A stretch of DNA of 34,800 bases from Balamuthia mandrillaris (taxonomy: Eukaryota > Discosea > Longamoebia > Balamuthiidae). The first letter of the stretch is position 1; the number at the start of each line of letters is the position of its first letter. Below the pieces are notes generated by a model. It searched no databases. It was given only the letters and a program-made list of their open reading frames with translations, and was not told the origin of the DNA. Below are positions 1 through 11,135 of the stretch, piece by piece. The position numbers and the translations under genes were made by a program. Location of the stretch: assembly GCA_031835245.1 (NCBI GenBank), contig JAVKOQ010000470.1:1-34800 (forward strand). Direction: 5' to 3'.

Positions 1-23
1 GAGAAGAAGAACGAGTGGAGGCC

Positions 24-1415
24 TCAAAGGGAGCGGTGGAAGCATCCTTGGCTGCAACACAACAACTCCCACCAAACTCCTCGTTCCTCGTCCCAATACC
101 TTCTCACTGCTTGCCTTGCTTGCCCTTCTTCTGCTGCTGCATCTTCTTCCCCCGCCTCGGCTTCCTCCTCCAAAAAAAGCTGTGCACAAACGTCACACCT
201 TCTCTGCAACCTTTCCAGTCGTTCCGTCACTTCTTCCGGCAGCACCACCATGATGACCGCCTCCGCACTCCCTTCTCCTTCTTCTTTCCGTTCTGCTTTG
301 GTTCCTTGCTGGTGTGTGATCCTCTCCACCTTCAGAGAAGAAGAAGAAGAAGAACAAGCAGAAAGCCGAGTGAAGGGCGGGTCTGAAACAGGGGTCAAGA
401 GGCCTGTGGGCAAAAGCTTGTGCCTCAGCACCGCCTCTCCGCTAAGGTGCCACAAACTTTTTACATTCTTGGGTTTCACTCTCTTCTGCTTCTGCTGCTC
501 CTCCTCTTCCTCATTCTCTTTCCTTTGTTGGAGAAATGCTTCTTGCCGTTGAAAGGGTTGAGGGAAGATCCTTTTCATGGACGGAAGAAGCCAAACCATT
601 GAGCAAGGCAGTGCTGCCAAGGGGTTATCATCCAGGGTGTAACTGTTGAGAGCGGTGAGCCGGCCAAACTCCCTCGGCAAGGACGTCAGCTTGTTGTCGT
701 GGAGGAAGCACTCCGTGAGAGCGGCGAGCTGGCCAAACTCCCTCGGCAAGCTGGTCAGCTTGTTGTCGTGGAGGTAGCAGAGGGTGAGAGCGGAGAGCTG
801 GCCAAACTCCCTTGGCAAGCAGGTCAGCTCGTTGTGGTAGAGGTAGCAGTGAGTGAGAGCAATGAGTTGGCCAAACTCCCTCGGCAAGGAGCTCAGCTTG
901 TTGTTGTCAAGGTTGCAGAGGGTGAGAGCGCGGAGCTGGCCAAACTCGCTCGGCAAGGAGCTCAGCTTGTTGTTGGAGAGGTTGCAGAGGGTGAGAGCGC
1001 GGAGCTGGCCAAACTCCCTCGGCAAGCAGGTCAGCTCGTTGTAGGAGAGGTGGCACTCGGTGAGAGCGGTGAGCTGGCCAAACTCCCTTGGCAAGCAGGT
1101 CAGCTCGTTGTGGGAGAGGTCGCAACAGGTGAGAGCGCGCAGCTGGCCAAACTCCCTCGGCAAGCAGGTCAGCTTGTTGTTGTTGAGGTAGCAGAGGGTG
1201 AGAGCGGCGAGCTGGCCAAACTCCCTCGGCAAAGAGGTCAGTCGATTGCCGGAGAGGTAGCAGAGGGTGAGAGCAGTGAGCTGGCCAAACTCCCTCGGCA
1301 AGCATGTCAAACCTTTGAAGGAGAGGTTGCAGGCGGTGGAGTGTGCAAAAGGTTGGAGAAGGGAGGGAAGGGCTGTGCTTTTCTCCTCTCCCTCTTTCTT
1401 GTCTGCCGGTCCCAT
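24..1415 (-). CDS. Leucine-rich repeat protein with C-terminal Cys-rich tail
   Basis: Single-exon reading frame of 463 residues. Residues 36-265 are ten tandem 23-residue leucine-rich repeats of the form LTxLPREFGQLxALTxCxLxxN, followed by a degenerate eleventh. This is the short LxxLPxxFGxL type seen in amoeba and bacterial LRR proteins and in the LRRC/Ras-associated group. Such repeats form a curved solenoid for protein binding; the partner cannot be read from sequence. A Glu/Gln/Lys-rich linker follows. The tail has paired cysteines (RCDVC ... CCSQGC) that could bind a metal, and its layout resembles the Cys tail of LRRC58-like proteins, which is an inference. The start is the only Met upstream of the repeats. 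The repeats are nearly identical at DNA level (69-bp period, 621-1310), so the opposite strand is also open; those frames are shadows. Confidence 0.85.
   Translation of the reverse strand: MGPADKKEGEEKSTALPSLLQPFAHSTACNLSFKGLTCLPREFGQLTALTLCYLSGNRLTSLPREFGQLAALTLCYLNNNKLTCLPREFGQLRALTCCDLSHNELTCLPREFGQLTALTECHLSYNELTCLPREFGQLRALTLCNLSNNKLSSLPSEFGQLRALTLCNLDNNKLSSLPREFGQLIALTHCYLYHNELTCLPREFGQLSALTLCYLHDNKLTSLPREFGQLAALTECFLHDNKLTSLPREFGRLTALNSYTLDDNPLAALPCSMVWLLPSMKRIFPQPFQRQEAFLQQRKENEEEEEQQKQKRVKPKNVKSLWHLSGEAVLRHKLLPTGLLTPVSDPPFTRLSACSSSSSSLKVERITHQQGTKAERKEEGEGSAEAVIMVVLPEEVTERLERLQRRCDVCAQLFLEEEAEAGEEDAAAEEGQARQAVRRYWDEERGVWWELLCCSQGCFHRSL
621..1310 (-). repeat. Ten-copy 69-bp tandem repeat encoding the LRRs
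   Basis: Ten head-to-tail copies with a 69-bp period (23 codons), most copies differing at only a few bases. The uniformity suggests recent expansion or gene conversion and makes the copy number prone to assembly collapse. Confidence 0.9.
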
Positions 1416-1617
1416 TTCCTCTTTCTTTTTCTTTCCTTCTTGTGACTCTTTCTTTCAAGTCTGTTTGCCTAATGCTCTGCCGATGGGCGCGGTTGTACCC
1501 CTTTGGTCGCAGAGTACCTTTGGAGAACAGCAACAAGCTAACCTCGTTAAGCTTAACCGACCGACTGAGGTTAAAAAAATAACGAGACTCTCACAAAACA
1601 AAAACAAAGCACAAGAA

Positions 1618-1652
<35 letters not shown>

Positions 1653-1738
1653 AGAAGAAGAAGAAGAAGAAGAAGAAGAAGAGGTTTTTTTTTTTCAAAA
1701 GCTTACTTTTCCACCATGCTTCGTTCATTCTTATTCTC
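1416..1738. other. Intergenic stretch between two same-strand genes
   Basis: It holds the upstream region of the LRR gene, a long GAA tract and the 3' end of the RhoGAP gene. I see no further gene. The short open frames here come from the GAA/TTC tract. Confidence 0.6.
1612..1683. repeat. (GAA)n microsatellite
   Basis: About 72 bp of GAA units with a single GAGGAA interruption, in the spacer upstream of the LRR gene. Confidence 0.95.
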
Positions 1739-4700
1739 TCATACGCCCATTGAAGTCGATCCGCTAAAACCACCACGACCAGGAGGCCGCGGAGGCGGTT
1801 GCCGACCGGGTGCTAGGGGCGCTCCTCCTGCTGCCGTCATGGGTGCCGCTGGTGCTGGTTTTGGCGGCGCACGAGAGGGAGGCGGACCACCACCTCCTGC
1901 ACCGGCACTGCTTGCACCGGGCGGGACCACCCGTTGTTGAATGGAAGAGTCTAAACTGGCTTTCCCGTTGAGGCCACCAGCGGGGCGTCCCGGACCAGGG
2001 GGACCTCCTCCTCCTGGTGGTCCCCCACCTCCTGCACGTCCAGCAGCACCGCTGTTGCCAGGTCCTAGCGGGGGTATACTCTTTTTCAATGCTGTTTCAA
2101 CACAGAATAAATAAAATTATTAAGCAAATAATTCAACAAGCGAAAAAGAAAGAAAGAAACGAAGAACAAGAAAGCAAGAAAAGGTAACAAAATGGAGAAA
2201 GATAAAGAGAGAGAAATATAAGTACCTCCACTCAGTTCAGACATCAAGCCAGCGCCACCAAAAGGATTGACACCACCGCGAGGAGAAGTCAAGGGTTTAG
2301 AAGAAGCAGAACCTGTAGATTGTTTCAGAGAAGAAGAGGCAGAAGGGGCAGAGCGAGGAGAGGGCATCATCATCGTAGTTTGTGCTACTGGCTGATCGCC
2401 CAAATCGAAAATGGTTTTCTTGACGGAGAACTGTAGCACTAATAGAAGCTCGTTGAGGTCGCGAACAATGTCCTCCTTCTTTTGAGCTAGGGTTAGGCGG
2501 GAGAAGGCCTCTGTCCTTGTTTTGGCTTTGAGGCTCTCGATGGTGAATCGGAGCGGGTCGTATTTCTTTCTGTCTTTCTTGCTGGCGGCTGAGGAAGGAC
2601 CGCTTGATGGGAGTGCTCCTAAAAACATCTCCAAACTTCAATTTTTGGAGTTGTAAGAAAAAGAAGTGAGCAAAAAAGAATGAGAGAGAGAGAGAGAGAG
2701 AGAGGTAAAGAGGAGGAGCGAGAAGGGAAGAGGGAAGGAACAATGAGGGAAGAAGGAGGAAACCTTGTAAGGAAAACATCTTTTGTGGCGTCTACGCTCT
2801 CTAAGGCTCGTCGATGGTCCTCGCTTTCTTTGATAAAGTCCTCAACGATGATATAAAAGTCCTTGGGAGGTTTTCTAGTGACAGGTCCACCTGCCTCTTG
2901 CTTTTTGCTCTCTCGTTCCGCCTGCCATGTTTTCAGAATGGGTTCCAATACTTGTTTTACACCATAAAACTCTCTATCCAAGTTTTGTTTTTTGAGCTGC
3001 AAACTGTCAACCTGCTCCATCAGAGAAGCCTTCTCAGCTTTCAGCTTGCTTATGGCCTTGGCCAGCTCGGCTCTCTCTTCTGCGATGCGAGATTGCCGTT
3101 GTTTGTATTGTTGTCTTCGCGTAAATTCCTCGCTCTGTTTTTGAGACCACTTCTTCACATAGGAAGCTGGTACTCTACCAAATTGGTCTGAAAGAGAGAG
3201 AGAGAGAGAGAGAATCAGCATACTAACTTAAATACAAAAGTAAGAGGTATTCGTACTTTTGTAAGTTGCTATCCACCAACCGTCATTTCGTTCGTGTATG
3301 ACTTTAAGGACGTTGCCAGCCTTGAAACTGATCTCGTCTTCTGACTTGGCTTCGTAGTCATAAAGAGCTTTGCAGCACGAAGCAGCCGTGCCTTCTCCTG
3401 TCAACGAGCTGTCAATTGGCTTTCCCTATTTGTCCAACAAAAATCAAAGCAAAACATAAATAAGTGACAGAAAAAGCAAGAAGAAACATGAGAACGAAAA
3501 CAGTCAAACCAAATATCTAACGTAAAACAGATGGAGCATCGTACCCTGAAAACGTACTCAAAGTCGCGTGTGAGAGTATTGACGATGCTGTTGATGGTGG
3601 GAGTATCAACGACCATGCCAATGGCGTTAGCCTCTTGTTTGCGAAGAAGATTGGGCGCTAACACTGTGGCCAAGTTGTGAAGCTCCATTTTGTTTTCATC
3701 TTTGTACTCCGCCACTCTGAGCAGGAACTGCAGCAGATATTCTAACAATGCTTGGTTAAGAGGGGGCATTCTTCGTAGTAAATGCCTCGCGTAACTCAAT
3801 TGCACAGCTCTGTCCTTTGTTGCTGAGAAATGAAAAGTTAAGAACTTTTAGAGAACGATACGTAACAGCTCTCATACCTGCACAGCCTATCCACAACGGA
3901 TAGAGCCGAAAGGTCATGACAGGGTCCTCCAGTTCGCGCAAATACAATTTGAGGATGCCCGCAACGCAGTGAGGATCCCGTTCGACCGACAGATCCACAT
4001 CCTCTCCTTTATTATCACCACGTAACTTGTTATTTAACAAAAAAAAAGATAGGAAAGTAGCTGCATACCCTTATCGTAGCGTGCAACATATTTTTCTATC
4101 AGGGTGGAACTTCCGGATAAACGGAATATGCCAGTAGTAGTCATTGCTGGATGAACAAGATGAGAAAAACATGCAGGAAAGAAAAATGGAGAACAGCGAA
4201 CGCTATACCTCGTTCTTCTATGTACTTGATACAATTAATTACAAGAGCGGGAAGCTCAGAACCATCCGTTTTTTCCACCGCATTTGTCAACGGTCCACCA
4301 AACAATTTCGCTCCTTGAACGACAAACTAAGTCAGTTAATCAATTTTTTTAAAAAATACAAAAACAACTCGTCCATACCTTTCTTTGGTTTTCCTGGAAC
4401 AGGATCTCGCCCACCAAGAACGGCCAATCCCTGCCTTGGTGATAAATAGGCTTCCACGGGTTCATCCAAGCGGGGAGTGCTCCCTGCACCAGAAGAAGAG
4501 GTACCACCGCCGGAAGAGGACTCGGCGATCGCATTACCATCAATTGCTTGCTGTATGACATCCAACCATTCCTTCTTCTCTGTATCACTTTCGGTGGCAA
4601 GGATGTAGTTGCCTCGCTTCATGCCAGCAGCAGTAGTGGGAACTAGCTCCCATATGTGCATGTTACGCTTCTTAGGGCCATCTTTGATGCGGTAGGCGCC

Positions 4701-4927
4701 GTAGAGATTGATTACACCGGCTGGCTTTGGGTCTCTGTCTCCTTTGTAGTAGAAGAGATGATTGGCATGAAGAACAAACCAGCGTTTCTCGAACCGCCGT
4801 TTGTTCTGCTTCCAAAACCAACCCGCTTTGATGGCCTCGGTGAGGGATTGTGCTGGTGCCTAAACAATTAAAATAAGGAGTTACTAATCTCACTTGGCGG
4901 TTTACTCGTCACTGTTTTTCGCAGCTT

Positions 4928-4964
<37 letters not shown>

Positions 4965-5927
4965 TTCTTTTCATCTTTTGTTTGCTTTTCTGCTCTCGCT
5001 CGTCTGTCGAGTTTACTTTTGTTATTCCGCACCTGAAGATTAACGAGTGTGATCGATTTAGTTTCTCCAGCAGAACGATCACGTAGAGTTCCAGTAGTAG
5101 GAGGTCGTTTCTTCTTTTTGCCAGCAGCAGAACCGTACTTGGCTTCCTCTACAGCGTCGTCCGGTCGCCGCAAGTCGAAGTAAATGTCTGGAGGGGGATG
5201 AATACCAAGCTCACACAATGTTACGTCACCCTTGAGAGCTAAAAAATTATGAGTACAAATTGAAAAAGGAGAACCAAGAAAGGAATACCAACGTTCTTTC
5301 TCGCCTGAGATATAAAGACACCAAGCTGAAGGATCTTCAATGTCGAATTTCTTTGCGAGGAAAGGGAGCCACTGGCCCACTGTGTAGTCGCAGTAATTGA
5401 AGAGAGCCGTTTTCATTTTGCCCTGGCAGTAGACTTTGACCACTTGATTCTTTGGAGCAAGCCTTGCTGAACTCTAAAAGAAATAAAATACAGCGGTTTG
5501 TTGTTTTTCAGAAGCCAGAAGAAAGTCAAGAAGTATGAAGCAAAAGCGGTGAGGCCAAGGAAGAGAGAGAGAGAGAGAGAGAGAAGAGAGAGAAGAGAGA
5601 GAAGAGAGAGAGAAGAGAGAGAGAGAGAGAGAAGACAGAATGAAATAACGAATGAAGGAAGAAAGTTCAAAGGAATAAGAGAGAAGCGCATACCTTTTGC
5701 GAGAGGTTGTAAGAACTCAGTTTTTCGCTGGGGTGCGTCCAGCGTGGTTTGGGGCACTCGCCGCTTTGTGGCAAGTAGAGCAGGTAGTCATTGGGCTTCA
5801 TCGCCAGTTTGTTGGAGGTTATGATCTCCTTGATGGCCTCCTCCACCGTGTCATCCGCTTTGAACTTGACCAGTTTGGAGCCGGTGGAAATGCCAGGGGG
5901 GAAGTGGATCGTTAAGATGAGGGCCAT
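1739..5927 (-). CDS. Multidomain RhoGAP (F0/F1 ubiquitin-like, PH, RhoGAP, SH3, coiled coil)
   Basis: Twelve exons join in phase: 5927-5694, 5473-5293, 5238-5033, 4859-4379, 4313-4209, 4146-4069, 4006-3878, 3822-3545, 3425-3257, 3187-2764, 2635-2226, 2091-1739, giving about 1015 residues. Residues 1-78 resemble the talin F0 ubiquitin-like domain (NDYLLYLP; W at the talin position). Residues 80-160 are F1-like. About 215-310 is a PH domain (KAGWFWK, KRWFVLHA, KKEWLDVIQQAI). About 370-564 is RhoGAP with arginine finger R411 in GIFRLSG and the motif NLATVLAPNLL. About 583-635 is SH3 (ALYDYEA, GWWIA, VPASYV). Then come a charged coiled coil and a Gly/Pro-rich tail. Known role of RhoGAPs: speeding GTP hydrolysis by Rho/Rac. 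The PH and F0/F1 parts suggest membrane or adhesion-site targeting (inference). The RhoGAP domain alone is split by four introns. Confidence 0.9.
2682..2704. repeat. (GA)n microsatellite in RhoGAP intron
   Basis: Dinucleotide run in the intron between the coiled-coil and tail exons; it reads CT on the coding strand and serves as pyrimidine-rich intron sequence. Confidence 0.9.
3193..3213. repeat. (GA)n microsatellite forming a splice acceptor tract
   Basis: On the coding (minus) strand this is a CT run ending directly in TTTCAG before the exon that completes the SH3 domain, so it acts as the polypyrimidine tract. Confidence 0.9.
4931..4962. repeat. (TC)n microsatellite in RhoGAP intron
   Basis: Perfect dinucleotide run in the intron just before the PH exon. 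Here the coding strand carries GA, unlike most tracts in this window. Confidence 0.9.
5561..5634. repeat. Imperfect (GA)n tract in first RhoGAP intron
   Basis: GA runs interrupted by extra A bases in the intron between the F0 exon and the second exon; CT-rich on the coding strand. Confidence 0.9.
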
Positions 5928-6536
5928 TTTTTTGTTGTTGTTGTTTGTCTTTGTTTTGTGTCAAAGAAACAACCCTTTTTGTTTTTTTGTGATTGAATGC
6001 ATCAAGTACAAAAAAATGAATAGGCGTTCGATTAGGACAATAAACACGAAACCATCTTTGATATAGAGACAGCAAAACAAAAAAAATAATAAATAAAATA
6101 AAGGAAAACACTCTTACCTCTTCTACACCCACACCAAACTTCTATTTACTCAGCGCGCTTGTTGTCGCAAGTTAAAAGCAACCACCAAAACAGTCTCTAC
6201 TTCGCGATTGTGTGTGTGTGTTTTTTTTTTTTTTTTATGAAAACCAAGTTCCAACAGTTGCCAAACCACCACCAAAACGCACACCCTCTCTTTTTTTTCC
6301 TCTCTTCTCTCTCGCACAGGAGGCGCAAATAAAAATAGAATGGGGGGTCAAAAAAGAAAATTTTAATTTTGGAAACTACCTTTTATGCGATGGGTGATGT
6401 CACCACTTCAGCTTTATTTTCGTGACGACATGAAATAATGTCGACAAAACAAGATTTTTTTTTAATTTTTGCTTGCGGGAGGAAAAGGAATCGATCTCCC
6501 CTACGAGGAGCGTCGTGCTTGCCGTGAGCCGTCTTT
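5928..6536. other. Intergenic region between RhoGAP and acyltransferase genes
   Basis: Upstream region of the RhoGAP gene and 3' region of the acyltransferase gene, both on the minus strand. It holds a TG run followed by a long T run near 6207-6236, an AATAAA signal on the minus strand and a small inverted repeat. No further coding region was recognised. Confidence 0.6.
6413..6418 (-). terminator. Poly(A) signal AATAAA for the acyltransferase gene
   Basis: AATAAA on the minus strand, about 120 nt after the acyltransferase stop codon. A CGACAT/ATGTCG inverted repeat with a 6-nt loop lies just before it in transcript order (6426-6443). Confidence 0.5.
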
Positions 6537-8185
6537 TCAGAGCCTGGCTTTCACCGGATCGCTCCTCATGGTGAGGGGAGTGGGGGGACAATACTTCCTG
6601 AACACTGGATCTTCGGCCAAACGCAACATCTGCTCGGTGCGTAGGCCAAGCAAAGCCTTCCTGCCGCCATTGTTGTCTGGGAAGACGTGGCAGAGGCCAT
6701 CAAAAGCGATTGGAGGGAACCCTATGTTTTTGGTAACAGATCGTCAGCTGTGAGAGGGGGCGCGAAGAGAAAGAGAAACGTATGAAGGATCAAGAGAATA
6801 ACTCTGGGTACCGAAATAGAATGGGGCTTTGCCCTGCCCAAAGTCAACTAGCCTGGGGTCAGGCGTTCCAGTATTGCTAAATGCTATCCCGACGTTTAAG
6901 GCAGGCAGATCAGTGGAGAGGTAGGTGAGATCCTCTTGTGAGTCCATCCATACCAGAGTGTCCTCTATGTACTCTTGGTTCCTTGTTTTGGTGGTTTTGG
7001 AAATCAACTCTGCCATTTCTTGGAAGGACATGTCCTCTATCTCTCCTGCCGTTGGGAAAATGGCCACCGTGAAACCAGCGTTACCGCAATACTCAATCGG
7101 CAAGTAGGGCAAACGCTTACGCGCATCAGCTGACCATCTAGAAGAAGAACAGGAATGAAGGAGTAGAAGAATGGGATGGTCGGAAATAAGGAGATTAGAA
7201 ACACGAAGAGGTGCAGCGAAGACAGAGAACCAGAAGAAAAGACAGAGGCAGAGAAACAGACAAACGGAGAGCCAAAGGGAGAGAGAGGGAGAAAAGAGAA
7301 TCTGTACCCAATGGGAACCACCGTATTGCGAGGAAGTTGTCTCGCCTTCGTCACAGACTTGACTATCAATGCCATAATGACGTCATTCGAGGTGGCTCTA
7401 AAGCCCTTCGCTGGGTCTGAGAACGCCACCTTGAGTTTTTCCAGCGCCTCCCGCGAGAAAGGAAACATCTTGGCGAGGCACTCATCGAACCTTGCCGGAG
7501 GGGGTATTCCCTCTCCTTCGGCTGGGGCTCTTGCCGCGTACTCAGGATGAGGGAACTTTGGTACCTTGTACCGAGGGGCGAGCAGAGATTTGTCGTGACA
7601 ACATATCGCACGAGGGATATCCTGAATAGGCACACCTTTGGCCAGCATGCTACAGGCCTTGCTCCAGTTGCAAAAGAAGAGGAAGACGGTGGTGGCATCG
7701 GTTACTTTATGGTGGATGAGGACGGCCACACTGACCGCACCGTCAGCAAACTCGGTGACCTGGACGGTGAGGGGTCTGGTCTCCGGGTCCCTCGGGTCCT
7801 CCTGTTCCACGCCAGCGATATTGATGGGAATGATTCCAGCATTGGGAACGTCTTCCTCGTTGGCGACGTTTCTCAAGGGTTCGAGGATGGTAGCCGTAGT
7901 CTTGGCACGAATGAATCGAACGCCCTTGTTGGTGCACTCGGAGGTCCAACGCCCCCTTGCATCACAATGAAGCTCGCCGGCAAAGTCGGGATAACTCTCA
8001 ATCGTGTGTTGCAAGCCTTCCAGGAGGTAGGTGGTGTCCAGCTTCTCGTATATCATGACGATCGGCGCCAACGTGCAGATCATGCAGTTGTCGACGGGGG
8101 CCAAGGGAATGCTCCTCGGTTTGGCGTTGGGTCCCTTCAGCTTGACCATGGTCGTTTCCACCACCTCAATATCACAGAAAAACAT
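6537..8185 (-). CDS. BAHD-family acyl-CoA-dependent acyltransferase
   Basis: Three exons (8185-7308, 7137-6812, 6721-6537) join in phase to 462 residues, the usual BAHD length. The catalytic HxxxD motif is HHKVTDA (H159, D163). The second BAHD signature DFGWG appears as DFGQG (391-395), and the conserved linker before it is recognisable (RKRLPYLP, YCGNAGF). The family moves acyl groups from CoA thioesters to alcohols or amines in the cytosol; the substrate cannot be told. The first Met is used, but a second Met 12 residues in (MVKLKG) is also possible. It is head-to-head with the P450 gene, 854 bp between start codons, which suggests shared regulation and a common pathway (inference). Confidence 0.88.
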
Positions 8186-8685
8186 TCTCTCCGGTCCGCA
8201 GGCTACGCGCGAGTCTAACTGCTTTGTTTATTTTTTGTCTTGTCCGTTTGTTTTGTGTGTTTTGTCCTTTCTCCACTTTTGCTTGCTTCGGTCCGATCTT
8301 CGTCAGGTAGGAGGCAACCAATGACCGGTATCCACCTGAGGGAGGCGCTCTTTGCTCAACGGGCGCGCTCCTCAAATAGGTTGCATGTCGACCCATATTC
8401 CATTTTGGGGCGTGGTTGCGCGTCTGTGAAAGAGAACAGCTTCTTTTTCCATGCCGTTTCTTCTCTTTTCTTCTTTGCCGTTTTCAAGAAAGCGTTCAAG
8501 ACTCGTTCATAGGGGGTGCCATGCCGCAAGAAGAGCGTGAGAGCACCTTTTTTTTTGTTTGCAGCGCGGTTTTGTTTCTTCCAGCGCATGAAAGCGTGCA
8601 AGGTAGCCTCCAATGCTTCTTTCTTTTTGTTGATCATTTCCATTATTATTTTTTTTTTTGGTCTGTAAAGCTCTCTCCCTCTCTC

Positions 8686-8728
8686 TGGTGGTGCATCAAG
8701 GGTGAGAACTACCCTTGGTGCACCACCA
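8686..8728 (+). other. 18-bp inverted repeat (hairpin) with 7-nt loop
   Basis: The left arm 8686-8703 and right arm 8711-8728 are reverse complements at 17 of 18 positions, around the loop GAGAACT. The one difference becomes a G-U pair in a plus-strand transcript, so such an RNA would have an unbroken 18-bp stem. It lies about 310 bp before the P450 start codon. Confidence 0.85.
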
Positions 8729-8937
8729 AATTGTTTCCAGGAAAATATTTTGAGTAAACTTCGGATGGCGTGAGCAGCCCCGAGATACCTACCTTTCATA
8801 GATAAACCTTCGCCGTTTCGCCAAATAAGCTGCATGGTGACCAGTGGACGGTTTAAGGGAACATTCCAGGTCGCTATCTCTCCATCTAGGTAACGTGCTT
8901 GTTGTACCTTTTTTTTTGGGTTGGCTTATCGGTCCCA

Positions 8938-8943
8938 TATAAA
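8938..8943 (+). promoter_or_regulatory. TATA box of the P450 gene
   Basis: TATAAA in the context CCATATAAAGTGC, about 100 bp upstream of the P450 start codon. Confidence 0.6.
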
Positions 8944-9039
8944 GTGCTTGGTAACGGTTTTTTCAAACACAGTGGCAGCAAGAGAACTTTGCTTGTCTTG
9001 AATCCTTTTGGTTTCCCGTTTTCAACCCGAGCGTACGGT

Positions 9040-11135
9040 ATGAACTGGTCTGCAGCTCTGTTGCTCCTGGCTATTGCCGCACCCTCGGCATACCTCCTCG
9101 TGGGCGTTTTGCAATGGTGGAGAAGGAAAAGAGAGGGGAGGCTGCCCCCTCCCTATTGGAGCTGGCCAATAGTTGGAGAGGTGTTCGCCATGTTTTTCGT
9201 TAAGGTTGCGGAGAAGACCTGGTTACACCGGCTCGATTTGTACGGCAACAGGACACGGCTGTCGCTGTTCGGAAGGTTCGTCGTGTTGCATCCTTTGCTC
9301 TGTCTTCGTGTTTTTCCTCTTCTAATGTTGAGGGAACAGAGAGATATTCCTCACTGCTGAACCCGAAGATGTGAAACGTGTGTTTGCGGCTGATGGAAAA
9401 GAAGTAAATACTCCTTTTGAGTTTTTCTACTTCAGTTGTTCTTTCAGCTAAGATCCTTTTTCTTTTTCCCTAAGACTCAAGCCTGGCTTCCCGACCACAT
9501 CCGTCTCCTGTTCGGTAAAGCCATTGGAACCACGGTTGGCGCCCAGCACACCGTCGTGCGGAAAGCCTTGTTCACCCTCTTCTCCACCTCCGTCATGCGA
9601 AACTATTACGGCACGATGAGATACTTCGTCGAGAAGCACGTACGAGAGTGGGCCAGCACTCCGGGACCGCACACCATGATTGACTTGTTGCGTCTGTTGA
9701 CCTACGAAACGGTCTATGGATGGTAAAGACATATTCTCCGTCTTCCTCGTCTGCTTTGACTAATCCTGTTAAGCACAGTATGATAAACAAAGAAGATGCC
9801 ACAAACAAAGAACTTTTGGAAACAGTGCAAGTGTGGTTCAAGGCGTTCATAAGCCTCCCTTTCAAATTCCCAGGTTCCCCGCTGTCCAAGGCCTTTGAGG
9901 CCAAAGCTAAGCTGCGACAAACGTTGCAAGACTTGCTGAACCGTACTCGCGAGGTATCTCGTTCGTTTCCTTTTCTTCGCACTTCTCGCTTCCTCTTCTT
10001 TTGCTCGCTGTGGTTGCTTTTCTTATCGTCTTCCTTTTCTTTAAACAGGAGAGAAAGAACTTCACCTCAGAGAAGCAACATACAGCAACGGTGGTGCTGA
10101 TACTGCTGCGTTTGGCGGAGGAGTTGGAGGAGGCCGGAGGAGAGGACGGCTTCCTCATCGACGACATCACCATTATCGACAACTTGATCAACCTTCTTCT
10201 TGCTGGTCATGAAACAGGTTAGCTTTCCGTCCCTATCTACCTGTCTAATAAAGAAAGGATAAATGAAGGAATGAAAGAGAAAGACTGAAATTGTACTCTT
10301 CAATTGCAGTGATGACAACGTTAAGTTCTGTGATGAGGATACTTCCTGAGCATCCGGAAGTGTGGCGAAAGATTCAACAGGAGGTTCGTTCGGTTGTCCC
10401 TGATGGAACTGAACTGACTTATGATCACGTAAGTTGTCTTCTTCTGCAGTCTCTCTCCCCTCTTACGTTTTAACACGAAAACAAATACAGATACAAGACC
10501 TACCTTATTGTATGGCAGTTATTAAAGAGGTGCTGCGGTACAGGCCGCCAGTCTATGTAGCCTTCCGAGAGGCAGTCCAGCCAATCTGCTTCGGGCCTTA
10601 CACCGTTCTTCCCGGAGAGACTATCGTCACCAGCTATCAGGGCGTTCATCGTTTGGCTTTCACTGACCCTGAGGTAGAGTATTATGTGTCGTGTTGGTGG
10701 CTGGTTTGTTTTGTGTTGTGGTTGTTGGATAGTTGACTCATTGCCTATTCTGTTGAAGTGTTTTGATCCGGATCGGTTCTACCGAGAGTCTGAGGCTTAT
10801 TCGACAAAGTACAAGAACGATGACAGGAACAGCTTTATGAGTTTTGCGGCAGGCATTCGAAGTTGTGTTGGAATGAAGGTTTCTCACTTTCTTTTTTCCC
10901 TCCTCTGCTTCTGCCTTTGTCATTCGTTCTTCTTGCCTTGTTTCACTCACGCAGAAATGGTATTACTTATCCAGTTTGCGTTTGCGGAGATGGTAACATT
11001 TTTGGCAGTGTTGGTAAGGGAAGGATTGTGTTGGGATCTTGTTCCTGGCCAAGACTTGCGTTTGGTACATGGAGGAGCGGCTGTCATGTATAAATCAGGA
11101 GTGATTGTAAACTTCTACAAAGAAGGCGAAAAGGC

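Larger units (their letters stand above)
8186..9039. promoter_or_regulatory. Divergent intergenic region between acyltransferase and P450
   Basis: The 854-bp spacer must hold the promoters of both genes. It contains a TATA box for the P450 side and a strong 18-bp inverted repeat. A 159-codon open frame on the minus strand (8835-8356) is Lys/Arg-rich with no recognisable domain and is not called as a gene. Confidence 0.6.

Noticed and set aside
699-1445. Long plus-strand open frame opposite the LRR gene
   Set aside because: It is a shadow of the stop-poor 69-bp repeat; the LRR consensus is present only on the minus strand.
8356-8835. 159-codon minus-strand open frame between acyltransferase and P450
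   Set aside because: Lys/Arg-rich with no domain, runs through the hairpin and promoter region, and comes from A/T-rich runs; no evidence beyond being open.
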